Of a stretch of DNA of 64,000 bases, positions 9,068 through 21,500 are shown one piece after another. The stretch comes from Desulfuromonadales bacterium (GTDB lineage: Bacteria; Desulfobacterota; Desulfuromonadia; Desulfuromonadales; BM103): NCBI GenBank assembly GCA_030145205.1, contig JAQYVZ010000005.1:1-64000 (forward strand), given 5' to 3'. Positions within the stretch are counted from its first letter, which is position 1. The number at the start of each line of letters is the position of its first letter. A program made the translations under genes and the position numbers. Below the pieces are notes generated by a model. The model was not told the origin of the DNA. It saw nothing but the letters and a program-made list of their open reading frames with translations, and did not search any database.

Positions 9068-10177
9068 GTGAGTAAACGTGATTATTATGAGGTCCTTGAG
9101 GTCAATCGCAACGCCAGCGAGACCGAGATCAAAAAGGCCTACCGGAAGCTGGCGCTGAAGTGCCACCCCGACAAAAATCCGGGCGACCAGCAAGCCGAAG
9201 AGCGTTTCAAGGAGCTTTCCGAGGCGTACGCGGTTCTGTCCGATTCCCAGAAACGGGCGCTCTACGATCAGTACGGCCATGCCGGCCTTGATCAGGGCGG
9301 TGGCTTCTCCTCCGGCGGCTTCGGCGGCACACCGTTTGAAGACCTGTTCGGCGACATCTTCGGTGATATCTTTGGCGGCGGTGGTGGTCGGCGCGGCGGC
9401 GGCCGACGTGGCGACGACCTGCGCTACAACCTAACCATTGAATTTAATGAAGCGGCATTCGGCCTTGAAACCAAGATCCAGATCCCGCGCCATCAGGCCT
9501 GCGATACCTGCAAGGGTTCGGGCGCCCGCCCCGGCACCGCGCCGCAAACCTGTCAGACCTGCTCCGGCCATGGCCAGGTGCGTTTCCAGCAGGGGTTCTT
9601 TTCACTGACCCGACCCTGCCCTGATTGCGGCGGGGAAGGCAAGCGAATCACCGACCCTTGTTCGGAATGTCACGGCAGCGGCCTGACCCGCAGCCAGAAG
9701 ACCCTGTCGCTTAAAATTCCGGCCGGGGTTGAATCAGGCAACCGGCTGAAGCTGAACAGCGAAGGCGAGCCTGGTGTACAGGGAGCCCCCCCCGGCGACC
9801 TTTACGTCGTCATTACGGTCAAAGACCACCCGATCTTCGAACGCGAAGGCCAGGATATCGTCTGTGAGATTCCGATCTCCTTCGCGCAGGCCACCCTGGG
9901 ATGTGAACTGGAAGCCCCCACCCTGGAGGGCAAGGTCAACCTGAAGATCCCGGCCGGCACGCAGAGCGGCAAGACCTTCAAACTCTCCGGCAAAGGCATC
10001 CCCTCCCTGCAAGGCTACGGCCGCGGTGACGAACTGGTCGTGGTGCGAGTCGAAACGCCGACCAAGCTGACGGCACGCCAGAAAGAGCTCCTTGAGGAGT
10101 TCTCCCGCGAGGGCGGGGAAGAAGTTCACCCCATGGGCACCAGTTTTTTTGACAAGGTCAAGGAGCTGTTCGGCTGA
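9068..10177 (+). CDS. dnaJ: Chaperone protein DnaJ (Hsp40)
   Basis: Class A J-protein, about 369 residues. The J domain (residues 1-70) contains HPDKNPGD, the HPD loop that stimulates DnaK ATPase. A Gly/Phe-rich linker follows ([12 protein letters not shown]), then the zinc domain with four CxxCxGxG-type repeats ([32 protein letters not shown]), then two C-terminal substrate domains. I chose the GTG at 9068 because it gives [10 protein letters not shown], the usual DnaJ start. A TTG at 9053 would add five residues. The stop codon overlaps the next start (TGATG). Confidence 0.97.
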   Translation: MSKRDYYEVLEVNRNASETEIKKAYRKLALKCHPDKNPGDQQAEERFKELSEAYAVLSDSQKRALYDQYGHAGLDQGGGFSSGGFGGTPFEDLFGDIFGDIFGGGGGRRGGGRRGDDLRYNLTIEFNEAAFGLETKIQIPRHQACDTCKGSGARPGTAPQTCQTCSGHGQVRFQQGFFSLTRPCPDCGGEGKRITDPCSECHGSGLTRSQKTLSLKIPAGVESGNRLKLNSEGEPGVQGAPPGDLYVVITVKDHPIFEREGQDIVCEIPISFAQATLGCELEAPTLEGKVNLKIPAGTQSGKTFKLSGKGIPSLQGYGRGDELVVVRVETPTKLTARQKELLEEFSREGGEEVHPMGTSFFDKVKELFG

Positions 10178-12054
10178 TGTGCTGTTCACGGTTTTTCGGT
10201 TTTCTGATTGTCGCCAGTTTCCTGCTGCTGGCCACGGCAACGGCTTTTGCCGCACCACTCAATCCGCTTGAGGTGCGGGCGCAAACGGCTTACGATCGCG
10301 CCATCACTCACTACCAGGACGGTCGCCTGGGCGAAGCCGCCGGCCTGCTGCGCGGGTTCCTCGTCAGCCATCCGGAATCTCCCCTGGTGACCGACGCCTA
10401 CCGCACCCTGGCGGCCATTCACACCTCCCGTGACGAAGCAAACCTGGCACTGGGCTACCTTGACAAGATTCCCGCCGGTCAGCAACAACCGACGGACATC
10501 CTGCTGGAAGGACGTTTGCGCATCCGCGCCGGCACAGTGACCGATGGCGTGGCCCTGTTGCGGACCCTGCCGACGGACGAGCTGACCCTGGCGGAGCACC
10601 AGCAACGAGCGCTGCTGCTAGCGGCAGGCCTGGCGGAGCTGAATCAGCCCCAATCGGCACTTTACTTTCTGAACCAGTCATTGCTGGTGGAGGGGGCCTT
10701 GACCCCCGATGAAATTCTGGCCCGCATGCATGTCCTGATGGACGCTCAGTTTTCGTCGACGGACCTGGCCGAAGCGGCCTTCATGTATCCGAATACGCCG
10801 ATCGCCTTGCTGGCGCAACTGAAGCTCGGCTGGCAGGCCCTGGCATTCGACCAGAAGGAAACGGCGCGACAGATGGTCGACCTCGTCCTGGAAGGAGGCT
10901 CCGGCTTCCTCTACCGGGACGAAGCCTTGACGCTGCTGTCCCAGCTGTCAGACAGCAACCAACTGCAACGGGCAATTGGCGTTCTGCTGCCGCTGTCCGG
11001 CCGCTACGCCGCGTTCGGCAAGCTGGTCCAACGCGGCATGGAGCAGGCCCGAGCCGATTTCAGACCAACCGTTCCGGTCCGTTTCATTTATCGTGACACC
11101 GCCGGCGACGCAGCCGTATCACAACGCCAGGTCGCGGACCTGGCCATCAGCGAGCGGGTGCTGGCGATTGCCGGCCCCTTGGTCGGCAGCGTGGCCACAA
11201 CCGCGGCGGAGGATGCTGCTCGCCAGAATATCCCGCTACTGACCCTGTCACAGAAAGAAGGACTGCCCGCCTCTTCTCCCTATGTGTTTCGCAATTCACT
11301 GACCGCCCAGCTACAGGTGGACGCTCTGGTGACCCATGCGATGAACGAACTGGGCATGATCCAGTTCGGCATCCTGCACCCGGAAACCCGCCAGGGGCAG
11401 ATGATGGCCGACCTGTTTGCCAACGCAGTTGAAATGCGTGGCGGGATCATTGTCGCCCGCGAAAGCTATCTGACGGAGCAAACCGATTTCCGCCGTCAAG
11501 TGCGCCTGCTGCAAGGGCTTGACCCGAACGCCCCCGATGAAGAGGAACCCGATGCCGACGCGGTAAAAAAAGAAGAAGAGCCGCCCCCCTTCGAGGCCCT
11601 GTTCCTGCCTGACTATGCCGATCGGATCAGCCTGGTCGCTCCCCAGCTGCCCTTCTATGGCCTGGAAGATGTACAACTGCTCGGGACCAACGGCTGGAAC
11701 GACCCCATGCTGCTGAAAACCGCCGGCAAGTTCGTCGAGGGCGCCCTGTTTGTCGATGGCTTCTTTCGCCACAGCCCCTACCCGTTTGTCCAGGACTTTG
11801 CCGAGAATTATTTTGCAGCCTACGGCGAGGACCCGACCATTCTGGAAGCCCAGGGCTACGATGCGGCTGGCATCCTGCTGACCCTGTTGAATGACCCGCG
11901 CACCAACAGCCGGGCAGGGCTGCGCTGGGCTCTGGCGCAGATGCCCTTCTTCCCCGGCGTCACCGGCGCCACCCGCTTCGATTTCCAGGGAGAGGCGATC
12001 AAGACTCTCTATCTGCTGCAAATCAAAGACGGGGTCATGACCCAGATTAACTGA
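10177..12054 (+). CDS. LpoA-like penicillin-binding-protein activator (TPR + periplasmic binding fold)
   Basis: A 625-residue exported protein. A signal peptide covers residues 1-25 (hydrophobic FLIVASFLLLATATAFA|A). TPR-like helical repeats follow (about 30-260: YDRAITHYQDGRLGEAAGLL and similar). From about residue 265 there is a type 1 periplasmic binding fold (IGVLLPLSGRYAAFGKLVQRG, then VLAIAGPLVGSVATTAAEDA). This two-part layout is that of LpoA/YraM, which activates PBP1A at the outer membrane. No lipobox cysteine is evident after the signal, unlike Escherichia coli LpoA. An acidic insert (DEEEPDADAVKKEEE, about residue 455) lies inside the binding fold. Translation is coupled to dnaJ by a one-base stop/start overlap. 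Family placement is firm; the PBP partner is inferred. Confidence 0.82.
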   Translation: MCCSRFFGFLIVASFLLLATATAFAAPLNPLEVRAQTAYDRAITHYQDGRLGEAAGLLRGFLVSHPESPLVTDAYRTLAAIHTSRDEANLALGYLDKIPAGQQQPTDILLEGRLRIRAGTVTDGVALLRTLPTDELTLAEHQQRALLLAAGLAELNQPQSALYFLNQSLLVEGALTPDEILARMHVLMDAQFSSTDLAEAAFMYPNTPIALLAQLKLGWQALAFDQKETARQMVDLVLEGGSGFLYRDEALTLLSQLSDSNQLQRAIGVLLPLSGRYAAFGKLVQRGMEQARADFRPTVPVRFIYRDTAGDAAVSQRQVADLAISERVLAIAGPLVGSVATTAAEDAARQNIPLLTLSQKEGLPASSPYVFRNSLTAQLQVDALVTHAMNELGMIQFGILHPETRQGQMMADLFANAVEMRGGIIVARESYLTEQTDFRRQVRLLQGLDPNAPDEEEPDADAVKKEEEPPPFEALFLPDYADRISLVAPQLPFYGLEDVQLLGTNGWNDPMLLKTAGKFVEGALFVDGFFRHSPYPFVQDFAENYFAAYGEDPTILEAQGYDAAGILLTLLNDPRTNSRAGLRWALAQMPFFPGVTGATRFDFQGEAIKTLYLLQIKDGVMTQIN

Positions 12055-12098
12055 AAAGCTTCTGACTCAAGTTTAAACAAAAAACCACTGTTTTAAAA

Positions 12099-12137
12099 AC
12101 GGCTCCGGAGAAATACTTCTGGAGCCGTATCTTTTTT
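12099..12137 (+). terminator. Terminator of the heat-shock operon
   Basis: ACGGCTCC and GGAGCCGT arms enclose a 14-base loop that can pair further (GGAG/CTTC), followed by ATCTTTTTT. It ends the hrcA to LpoA-like transcript. Confidence 0.88.
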
Positions 12138-12168
12138 CACAACACCCTATTTCTTTACAAAAATATCA

Positions 12169-12197
12169 TTGAAAATCATATAACCTTGTTTTATTAT
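12169..12197 (+). promoter_or_regulatory. Sigma70 promoter of the giant adhesin gene
   Basis: TTGAAA (12169-12174), 17-base spacer, TATTAT (12192-12197). It leaves a leader of roughly 260-300 bases before the start codon. The leader holds a small hairpin (GCCGG-N6-CCGGC near 12384) followed by a T-run near 12411, possibly regulatory; I recognise no known riboswitch in it. This and the preceding terminator account for the 410-base gap. Confidence 0.65.
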
Positions 12198-12504
12198 AAA
12201 AACCTGTTGCCTGGCACGCGACACAACATGTAATTTTCTGCAGGGCAATTTAGCCTAACCTCTCGATATCACGTAAGAATCTCGCCTTCGATGTGCAGCT
12301 TAATCCACCGGGGCGACCTCGTTGATTATACTCACCTGACTTGCAAATACATGCATTTCAGGGAGTACTTGTACGTGGCTTTGCCGGATTTGACCGGCGG
12401 CGTGTGTCTTTTTTTACCCTTAATATAAAACTTAATTGATCTGGTTCTAACTGGGAGGTGCGTCAATGTTGCGCAAGTATGGACAAAACCGTAAGGAGGA
12501 TTCA

Positions 12505-15500
12505 ATGATCAACGGGAACGGGAAACAGTTACGCCGTCTGCTGAAGGAACTGCCGGTCCTGGCCAAGGACATGGTAGTGTTTCTGTTGATCTTCGGTCTG
12601 ATTCTCCTGCCGGTGCCGATGACAGCGTCTGCAGCTCCGATGAAAAAATGGGGGCCGCATGTCGACCTCACCGGCAAACTTGGCAATGAACGCTCCCTCG
12701 GCGACGCCGACCTGTTCATCCCGGTTTTGCAGGGACCTGACTCACTCTTTTTCCTCGACCTTAGGTTCCAGCGCGACGACAATGACGTCAAGGAAGGCAA
12801 CTACGGTCTCGGCTTCCGGAAGATGCTGGATGAGTGGATTGTCGGCGGCTACGGCTTCTATGATGTGCGCGACACCCAGTATGACAACACCTTCCAACAA
12901 TGGACCTTGGGCGTAGAAGCCCTCTCGGAAAACTACGACGCCCGCCTCAATGTCTACTTTGCAGATGAGGACGAAGAAGAAATCGGCGGCCTGGCCGGCG
13001 TCGACCGGTTTGAATATGCCGGTAACTACCTGCTCTACGGCGGAAGCTACGAAACCTCTATGAGCGGGGTAGATGCCGAAATCGGCGGCAAGCTGCCCGG
13101 CTTGGCATATCCTGAAATCCGTGGCTACGTCGGCGGCTACTACTTTGACACCGACGGCACCAACGAAGTTTCCGGCCCGAAAGGCCGTCTCGAAGTCCGC
13201 TTCCCCGACCTGTTCGGCTGGGACGGCTCCCTGTTTGAAGTTGGGGGCGAAATCCGCCATGACAGCGTGCGCGATACCGATTATTTCTTCACAGCCCGCC
13301 TGCGCATCCCCTTCGGCAGCGGCACCATCTCCCAGCCGGTCTCATCGCTGACACCGCTTGAAAAAAGGATGACCGAACGGGTCATGCGCGACCCTGATAT
13401 TGTCACCGTTCGAGTTGGCTCTAACACCACCCAGCCTTTGACTCTTGGTGAAGAACCGATCGACATCACCCACGTTAATGATGACGGCGCCGGCGGTAGC
13501 GGCACCGTGGAAGATCCCTTCGGCACCCTGAATGACGCTGCGGGAGCAACCACTGAAATCGTCCTGATCCATGCCGACAGCGCGCTGGACGGCGATGGCT
13601 ACGCCATGGCTGACGACCAGCGCCTGCTCGGCGAGTCGGACGAAGTCGACCACCTGATTGAAACCGATCAGTTTGGAGTCATCACTTTGCCGCGCGTCAC
13701 AGAAGGTACCGAGGTGCCGGTGATCAGTAACGCCGAGGTGGGCATCACGGCGGGCAACAATACGGAGATCTCCGGCCTGATCGTTGATGCCGGCGGCTAC
13801 AACACCGGGATTCTGCTCGAAGATCTGACCGGCCCCGTGGACATCAACCGGGTTGATCTGATCAGCGGCGCGACCCCGCTGGCCGTCTACAACTCCAGCA
13901 GCTCCGTTGTCATGGATGACGTCTCGATTACTGACGGACTTTACACCAACCTGTACGTCTCCGGCGGCAGCGCTGACCTGACCATTACCAACAGCGCTCT
14001 CCTGCAAACTGCCGGGACCGGCGGTACGTTGATGGATGTTGATGGCGGACATACCGGCACCATCACCCTGGCGGACAGCACCAGCCTGACTTCGGAAGAA
14101 GGAGCCACCTGGAAAGGCCTGAACTTCTACAACGCCGACGGCACCTACAACATCCAGGGCCCGGTCACCTACCTGGGCGACGACAACGGCATCATGGTGC
14201 AGAGCGACTCCGAAGGCACCATCGTCTTCTCCGGCCCGGTCACCATCGACAACGCTGGTGAATTCGGCATCAACATGAGTGACAGCCCCGGCACGCTCGC
14301 CTTCACCGGCGATGCTCCGCTGACGGTTGACAACGCCGCCGGCGACGGCATCTATGTCAACAACAGCGGCGCACTGATCGTGCAGGGTGCGGGCAACAGC
14401 GTTGCCGCTACCGGCGGGCCGGCACTGAACGTGCTCGACAGCGCCACCGATATGACCTTCGATTCCCTGGCTTCGACCAACAGTGACGAATCCGGAGTTC
14501 TCCTCTATAACGTCGCCGGTGTTGGTATCGACGGCAATGCCTTGACGGTGACCGGCAACACGGTCGTCATGGGAGCCACCGTCAATGGCATCGATGTCAT
14601 CGAATCGCGAACCGGTAGTGCCGTGACCTTTAATGGCGTCACGATCGGCGACAGCGGCGTCAGCGGTATTTACCTGGAGGCCAACGCCGGCTCCACCACA
14701 GTGAACGGACCGGCCACTATTTATAACAGCAGCACCGGTTCCGGACTCGAGGTCGTCGGCAACAGCGGCGCGGTCCGTTTCAACGACAGCCTCGAAATCA
14801 CCGACAGTGCTCAATACGGTGCGCTTATCGTCTCGAATTCCGGGCCTGTTGCGGCTGGCAGCTCGACCACGATCGGCAACAGCACTCTCGACGGCATGTA
14901 TATTGCCGGCAACTCAGCACCGGTCTCTGCCGGTGCCACCACAATTTACAACAGCGGCGCCTTTGGTCTGTTTGCCGCCGGCAACTTGGAGTCTGTCAGC
15001 ATCAATGGCCTGCTTGACGTTGACGACAGCACCCTGGGCGGCATCATGGTATCGGGGAATCCCGGCGCGTTTACAGTGACAGGCCCCACCACGGTTGACA
15101 ACAGCGGCCTGGCCGGAGTGTTCGTGGTTGGCAACGGCTACAATTCCGTAGCCTTCAACAGTACCCTCGATGTCTCCAACAGCGGTTCCGACGGTGTCCT
15201 GATCGGCAGCAATACCGGCTCCGTTACGGTCGCCGGCGCCACCTCCATTTACAACAGCGCCGGCAGCGGTCTCTACATTGCAGACAACGAGCAAGCGGTC
15301 AGCTTCAATGACCAGCTCGATATCGAAGATAGCAGCATATACGGCGCACTGGTCGCAGGCAATACAGGCCCTGTGACTGTCGGTGGGGCAACCACCATCC
15401 AAAACAGTAGCGTTTTTGGCGCCTACGTTGTGGCCAATGAAGAGAGTGTCTCTTTCAACAGCTCACTGGACATCACCGACACCGAACTGGTGGACGGCAT

Positions 15501-18500
15501 GTACATCGCCGGCAACCTGGCCCCCGTTACCATCGAAGGGGCAACCACCATCTACAACAGCGGCGGCAGCGGCCTGTTCGTTGCCGGCAACCAGGACGCG
15601 GTCAGCTTCGGCAACAGCCTTGACGTCGACGACAGCGGCATGATGGGCGTCATCGTGACCGGCAACACCGGCGCATTCACAGTAGAAGGTCCGACGACGG
15701 TTGATAACAGCGGTCTGGTCGGTGTGTACATTACTGGCAACGGCTACAACGCCGTCACCTTCAACGACACTTTGGACGTCGCAAATAGTGTTTCAGACGG
15801 TGTCCTGATCGGTGGCAACACCGGTTCCGTTACGGTTGCCGGCGCCACCACCATTTACAACAGTGGCGGCAGCGGTCTCTATGTTGACAGCAACCAGCAG
15901 GCGGTCAGCTTCAACGACACCCTGGAAATCGATGACAGCGTTGTTTATGGCATGGCGGTCACCAATAACGACGGTGACGTCACCGTCGCAGATGCAATCA
16001 ACGTCGACAACAGTGGCAACCACGGCATCCTGCTGAGCATGAACGACGGTGAATTCTCCGCCGGCGACACGACCGTAACCAATACCGGCGGCGCCGGCAT
16101 TCGGGTCGACACCAACTACTGCAGCGCCACTTTTGGCGACATTTACGTTGAAGATACCGGCAACCAGGGGATCTACATCAGCGCCACGACCGGCGACTTC
16201 ACTGCTCCGACGACAACCGTCTACAACAGTGCAGCCGGATACGCCGGGGTTGAGGTCGGTGAAACCCAGGCGGCGATCGATTTCGGTATCGTCGACATCC
16301 TGACCGACGAGCAAGAATCGACAGGTCTGTTGACCTACAACATGGCCACCTTGAACATTGACGGCGGCACCATCGTGGCGAACGACGCCACGGCAATCGC
16401 CATGTACAACACCACGGTCGCGCCCGGCAGCGTCATCCTGTCGAGCGCAACCTCGAACAGTGCCGATGCCGAAGGTATCATCATGTATGATGTCGACGGC
16501 GGTCCGGTGCAGATCGGCTCGGTGATCGTCACCGACAGCGGCACCGAAGGCGTCGCCATCTACAATTCGGACTCGGATGTTGAGTTGACTTCGGTCAACG
16601 TCACCACCACCGGCGGAACAGGCGTCTTGCTGAACAGCAACACTGGCGCCTACAATTCAACCACGATCAATGTCACCGATGCGGGCCTTGCCGGCGTCAC
16701 CGTTTATAATACGGCTGGCGGTGTTGATCTCGGTCAGGTGACCGTCACCAACACCGGCTTAACGGGTAGCGGCACGAGCTACGGCGTCTGGATTGCCGAG
16801 AATGACGGCACCGTTGCCGCTGGCGACACCACCATCTACAACAGTGTTGATGCCGGCGTCTACGTGGACACCAACAACGCAGCGGTCGCCTTTGGCGGCG
16901 ACCTGTCGGTTTACAACAGCGGTGCGATCGGCGTGCGGATTCTGGATAACGCCGACGCAGTTTCTGTCGCCGGCGCCACCACCATTTACAACAGCGCCGA
17001 CCACGGCATGATCGTGCGCAATAACGCCGGTCCGGTCTCGTTCTACAATGCCGTAAGCGTCACCGACACGGGCGACGGTATCGGTCCGTTTGAAGACGGC
17101 ATTCGCATTTCTCAGAATGGCGGCCCGATTACTTTCTACAACTCCGTCCACATTGATGACAGCATTGGCAGCGGCCTGGACATCAGCGGCAACGCCAACA
17201 CTGTGACCATCGCCGGACCCACAACGATCTATAACAGTGGCGGAATCGGCCTCTTCGCCGAGAACAACCAGGGTAGCGTGGTCCTCGAGGATACTCTTGA
17301 AATCAGGAACAGCCTCCACGGCATGGTCTTGTATCGTAACGATGGTCCTGTCACTGTGGATGGTGCAATCGATATCTACAACAGCGCCTCGGTTGGTTTT
17401 GCGGCCGACAGCAATACAGCGCCCGTCACTTTCAACGACACATTGAATGTCGATCGCAGCGGCGACATCGGTATGTACGTCGACAACAACAGCGGGCCAG
17501 TCTCCTTCTACAACACAGTCACCGTCGACAACAGCGGCGACGGTGCCCTCTTATTCCCGTTGGCTGAGGAGAACGGCATCCAGGTCAGCAACAATAGCGG
17601 GGCCGTCACCTTCTATAATGCTGTAAGTGTCGACAACACCGAAGAGGACGGTCTGTTTGTCTTCAGAAACAGCGGGGCCGTTGCCTTCAACGACACGATC
17701 GCTATCGACAATAGTGGCAGTGATGGCATGCGCCTGGTCCGGAACGACGGACCGATCACCATTGAGGGCGCCACCACTATTTATAACAGTACGGACATCG
17801 GGCTGGGCATCCGCAACAACACTAATGCGATCACCTTCAACGATGATGTTACCGTCAGAAATACTGAGCTGAACGACGGCATCCAGATTGCCAACAACAG
17901 CGGCCCGGTCGACGTCAACGGCACGGTCAGCGTCTACAATGCTGGTCTGGTCGGCGTTGAAGTCCGGACCTCTGATGGCAACGTAACCTTCGACGACCTG
18001 GTCGTGAAGGAAACCGACGCACAAGGTGTCTTGCTGGACACCAACAACGGCGACTTCGTTGTCAACAACACCACCACGGTCTACAACAGCGCGGCCGGCT
18101 ATGCCGCCGTCGAGGTTGGCGAAACGACCGGCACCGTTGATCTGGGCACGGTCGACATCAGCACGGTGGCTCCCGAAGCAACCGGCCTGCTGACCTACAA
18201 CGTGGCAGCCCTGACGATCGATGGCGGCACTATCGCGGTGACCGACGCCACAGCCATCGACATGTATAACACCACCGTGCTGGGCGGTGTCACCCTGACC
18301 AGCGCCACGTCGGACGGTGCGGCTGCAGAAGGTATCGTCCTTGACGATGTTGACGGCGGCCCGGTCTCCATCGACACAGTCACAGTCACCAACAGCGGCA
18401 CGGAAGGCGTTGCCATTTACAACACGGCGTCTGCGGTCGAGATCACCGACCTTGACGTCACCACCGCTGGCGGCCACGGCCTCCTGCTCGACGGCAACAC

Positions 18501-21500
18501 CGGCAGCTACAACTCCGCCACCACCGACATCGTCGGCGTGGGCGGCAACGGCATCATGGTCGTCGACAACACCATGACGGCCGACTTCGGCGTCACCACC
18601 GTCACAGACATGGACGGTACGCCGAGCAACGGCGTGGTGATTAACAACAGCACCGGCACCTACACCTTCGATGGTCTGGATATCACCACCTACGACGGCT
18701 CCGGCCTGGTGGTTGACAACAGTGGCGTCGTGGAAGTGTTCGGCAGCGATAATGACATCCTCGCCTACGGCGGCAGCTCCGCCGGCGGTGCGGCTCTGGA
18801 TATTTACAACTCGGCGGTTGACCTGACCTTCGACACCCTGTCGTCCTACAACAGTGCTGTAGAAGGTGTGAGCATTGACAGTACCAGCGGCTCACTGACG
18901 GTCACCGGTGCCACCACGGTTCACAACAGCGCTAGCATCGGCGTCGCCATTTACAACAGCCCGGGCCTCACCTCAACGGTGGATGTCGATCTGAATACCG
19001 TGACGATCGACGGTGCTGAAGGAACCGCCGGCATGTTCCTGTACGGGAATGACGGTAGCTTTGTTGCCGACGCCACCACCATTAGCAACAGCGCGGGCTT
19101 AGGGTTGGCAATCGTAGGTAACTCAGGAAGCGTGACCTTCCTTGACACCGTAGACGTTACAGAGAGCGGCAGTTACGGTGTCGGCATTGCCGGCAACACC
19201 GGCGACGTTGCCATTTACAATACCGTCGCCATCGCCGATAGCGGTATGGACGGCTTCATCGCCCTTGGGAATGATGGCGACATCACCCTCTACAACGCCC
19301 TGACAGTCTCCGGCAGCGTTTATAACGGGGTCCATCTGACCATGAACGATGGTGAGTTCAGCGCCGGCGATACCACCATCACCGACAGCGGCACCAACGG
19401 ACTGCTGATCGACACCAACTACTGCAGCGCCACTTTTGGCAACCTCGTGGTACAGGATACCGGCAACCGTGGGATCTACATCATCGACACCACGGGCGAT
19501 TTCACCGCCCCGACCACGACGGTCTACAACAGCGCGGCCGGCTATGCCGCCGTAGAGATCGGCGAGACCCAGGCCGCGATCGACCTCGGCATCGTCGACA
19601 TTCAGACCGACAAGACCGAAGCAACCGGTCTGTTGACCTACAACATGGCAACCCTGAACATCGACGGCGGCACCATCGTGACGACCGATGCCACGGCTGT
19701 CGACATGTACAACACCACGATCTTCCCCGGCAGCGTGACTCTGTACAACGTCACTTCGATCGGCGCTGACAACGAAGGCATCGTCCTCGAGGATGTTGAC
19801 GGCGGCTCGTTCACAGTCGGCCAGGCAATCATCACCAATACCGGCACCGATGGCATTGCCATTTACAACACGACTTCGGCAGTCGAGATCACCGACGTTG
19901 ACGTCACCACCGCCGGCGGGCACGGCCTCCTGCTCGACGGCAACACAACAACCTACAACTCCGCGACCACCGATATCGTCGGTGTGGGCGGCGACGGCAT
20001 CATGATCGTCGACAACACCATGACAGCCGACTTCGGCATCACCAACGTCACCGATATGGACGGCACGCCGAGCGACGGCGTGGTGGTCTATAACAGCGCC
20101 GGCACTTATACCTTCGACGCTCTGAACGTGACCACCTACGACGGCTCCGGCCTGGTGGCTTACAACAGCGGTGTCGTGGAAGTGTTCGGCAGCGACAACG
20201 ACATCCTCGCTTACGGTGGCAGCTCCTCCGGCGGCGCGGCTCTGGATATTTACAACTCTGCGGTCGATTTGACCTTCGACACGCTCTCCTCTTACAACAG
20301 CGCCATTGACGGTGTGGTGCTCGACAGCGCCAGCGGCTCGCTGACGGTAACCGGCGCAACGATTGTCAACAACAGTGCCGGTATAGGCGTCGCCATCTAC
20401 AACAGCCCAGGCTTCACGTCGACAGTGGATGTTGACCTCAATACGGTCAATATTGACAATACTGAGGGCCCTGTTGCTATGTACCTGTCAGGCAATGAAG
20501 GGAGCTTCGCTGCTGATGCCACTACAATTGACAACAGCTTGGGCGATGGTCTGTATGTTCACGAAAACTACAACAGCGTAACCTTCAACGAAACCCTGAC
20601 CGTTTCCAACAGCGGCGCCATGACTGGTAGCGTTGTGATTGCCTCAAACAACGATACGGTTACGGTGGAAGGGGCAACGAACATCTACAACAGCAGCGGC
20701 ATGGTGGGCCTACTGGTTATGGGCAATGAGGCCGATGTCATCTTCAATGACCTTGTGGACGTTGAGCAGACCGCAGGTATAGGCCTTTATGTCTTCGACA
20801 ATGGCTACAATGCGGTGACCTTTAACGACACCGTAGATGTTACCGACAGTGGTACGGGTGGCCTCTATATCACAGCGAACGACGGCGCCGTCACCGTTGC
20901 CGGCGCAACCACCATATACAACAGTGGGGCCGTTGGTTTGGCTATTACTAACAACACAGACGCGGTGACCTTCCTCGACACGGTAAGCGTGACGGAAAGC
21001 GACCAAGTCGGGATCGGCGTCGGCTCCAACTCTGGCGATGTCACGATTTACAACACTGTCGAAGTGACCGACAGCGGCATAGATGGCTTCTTCGTTATAA
21101 ACAATGATGGCGATGTCAGCCTGAACAAGGACCTGACGGTAACCGACAGTCTTTACAACGGTGTCCATCTGAGCGTGAACAATGGAGAATTCAGCGTGGC
21201 CGGAGCAACATCCATCTACAACAGCGGTACGACCGGCCTGCTGATCGACACCAACTACAATAGCGCCACCTTCGCCAGTCTCGAGGTCGGCGACACCGGC
21301 AGCCAGGGAATCTACATCACCGATACCACGGGTGATGTCACCTCCGGCAGCACCACGGTCTATAACGGCGCGGCCAATTTCGCTGCGGTTGAGATCGACA
21401 CCACCCTCGCCGCCATCGATCTCGGCAGCGTGGATATTACCACTACCGCCTACAATGCGATCGGCCTGCTCACCAACGAGGTCGACAACCTCACCATTCG

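Noticed and set aside
12198-12460. Possible cyclic-di-GMP riboswitch in the adhesin leader
   Set aside because: The GGGCAA-like stretch near 12242 lacks the conserved GACGCAAAGCC and tetraloop pairing, so I cannot support it.
13342-14814. 490-codon minus-strand open frame opposite the adhesin
   Set aside because: Mirror of the repetitive adhesin coding strand; no domain signature or start signal.
16045-20600. Diversity-generating retroelement or phase-variation cassette in the adhesin
   Set aside because: No reverse transcriptase, template repeat or simple-sequence tract that would shift the frame was seen in the window.
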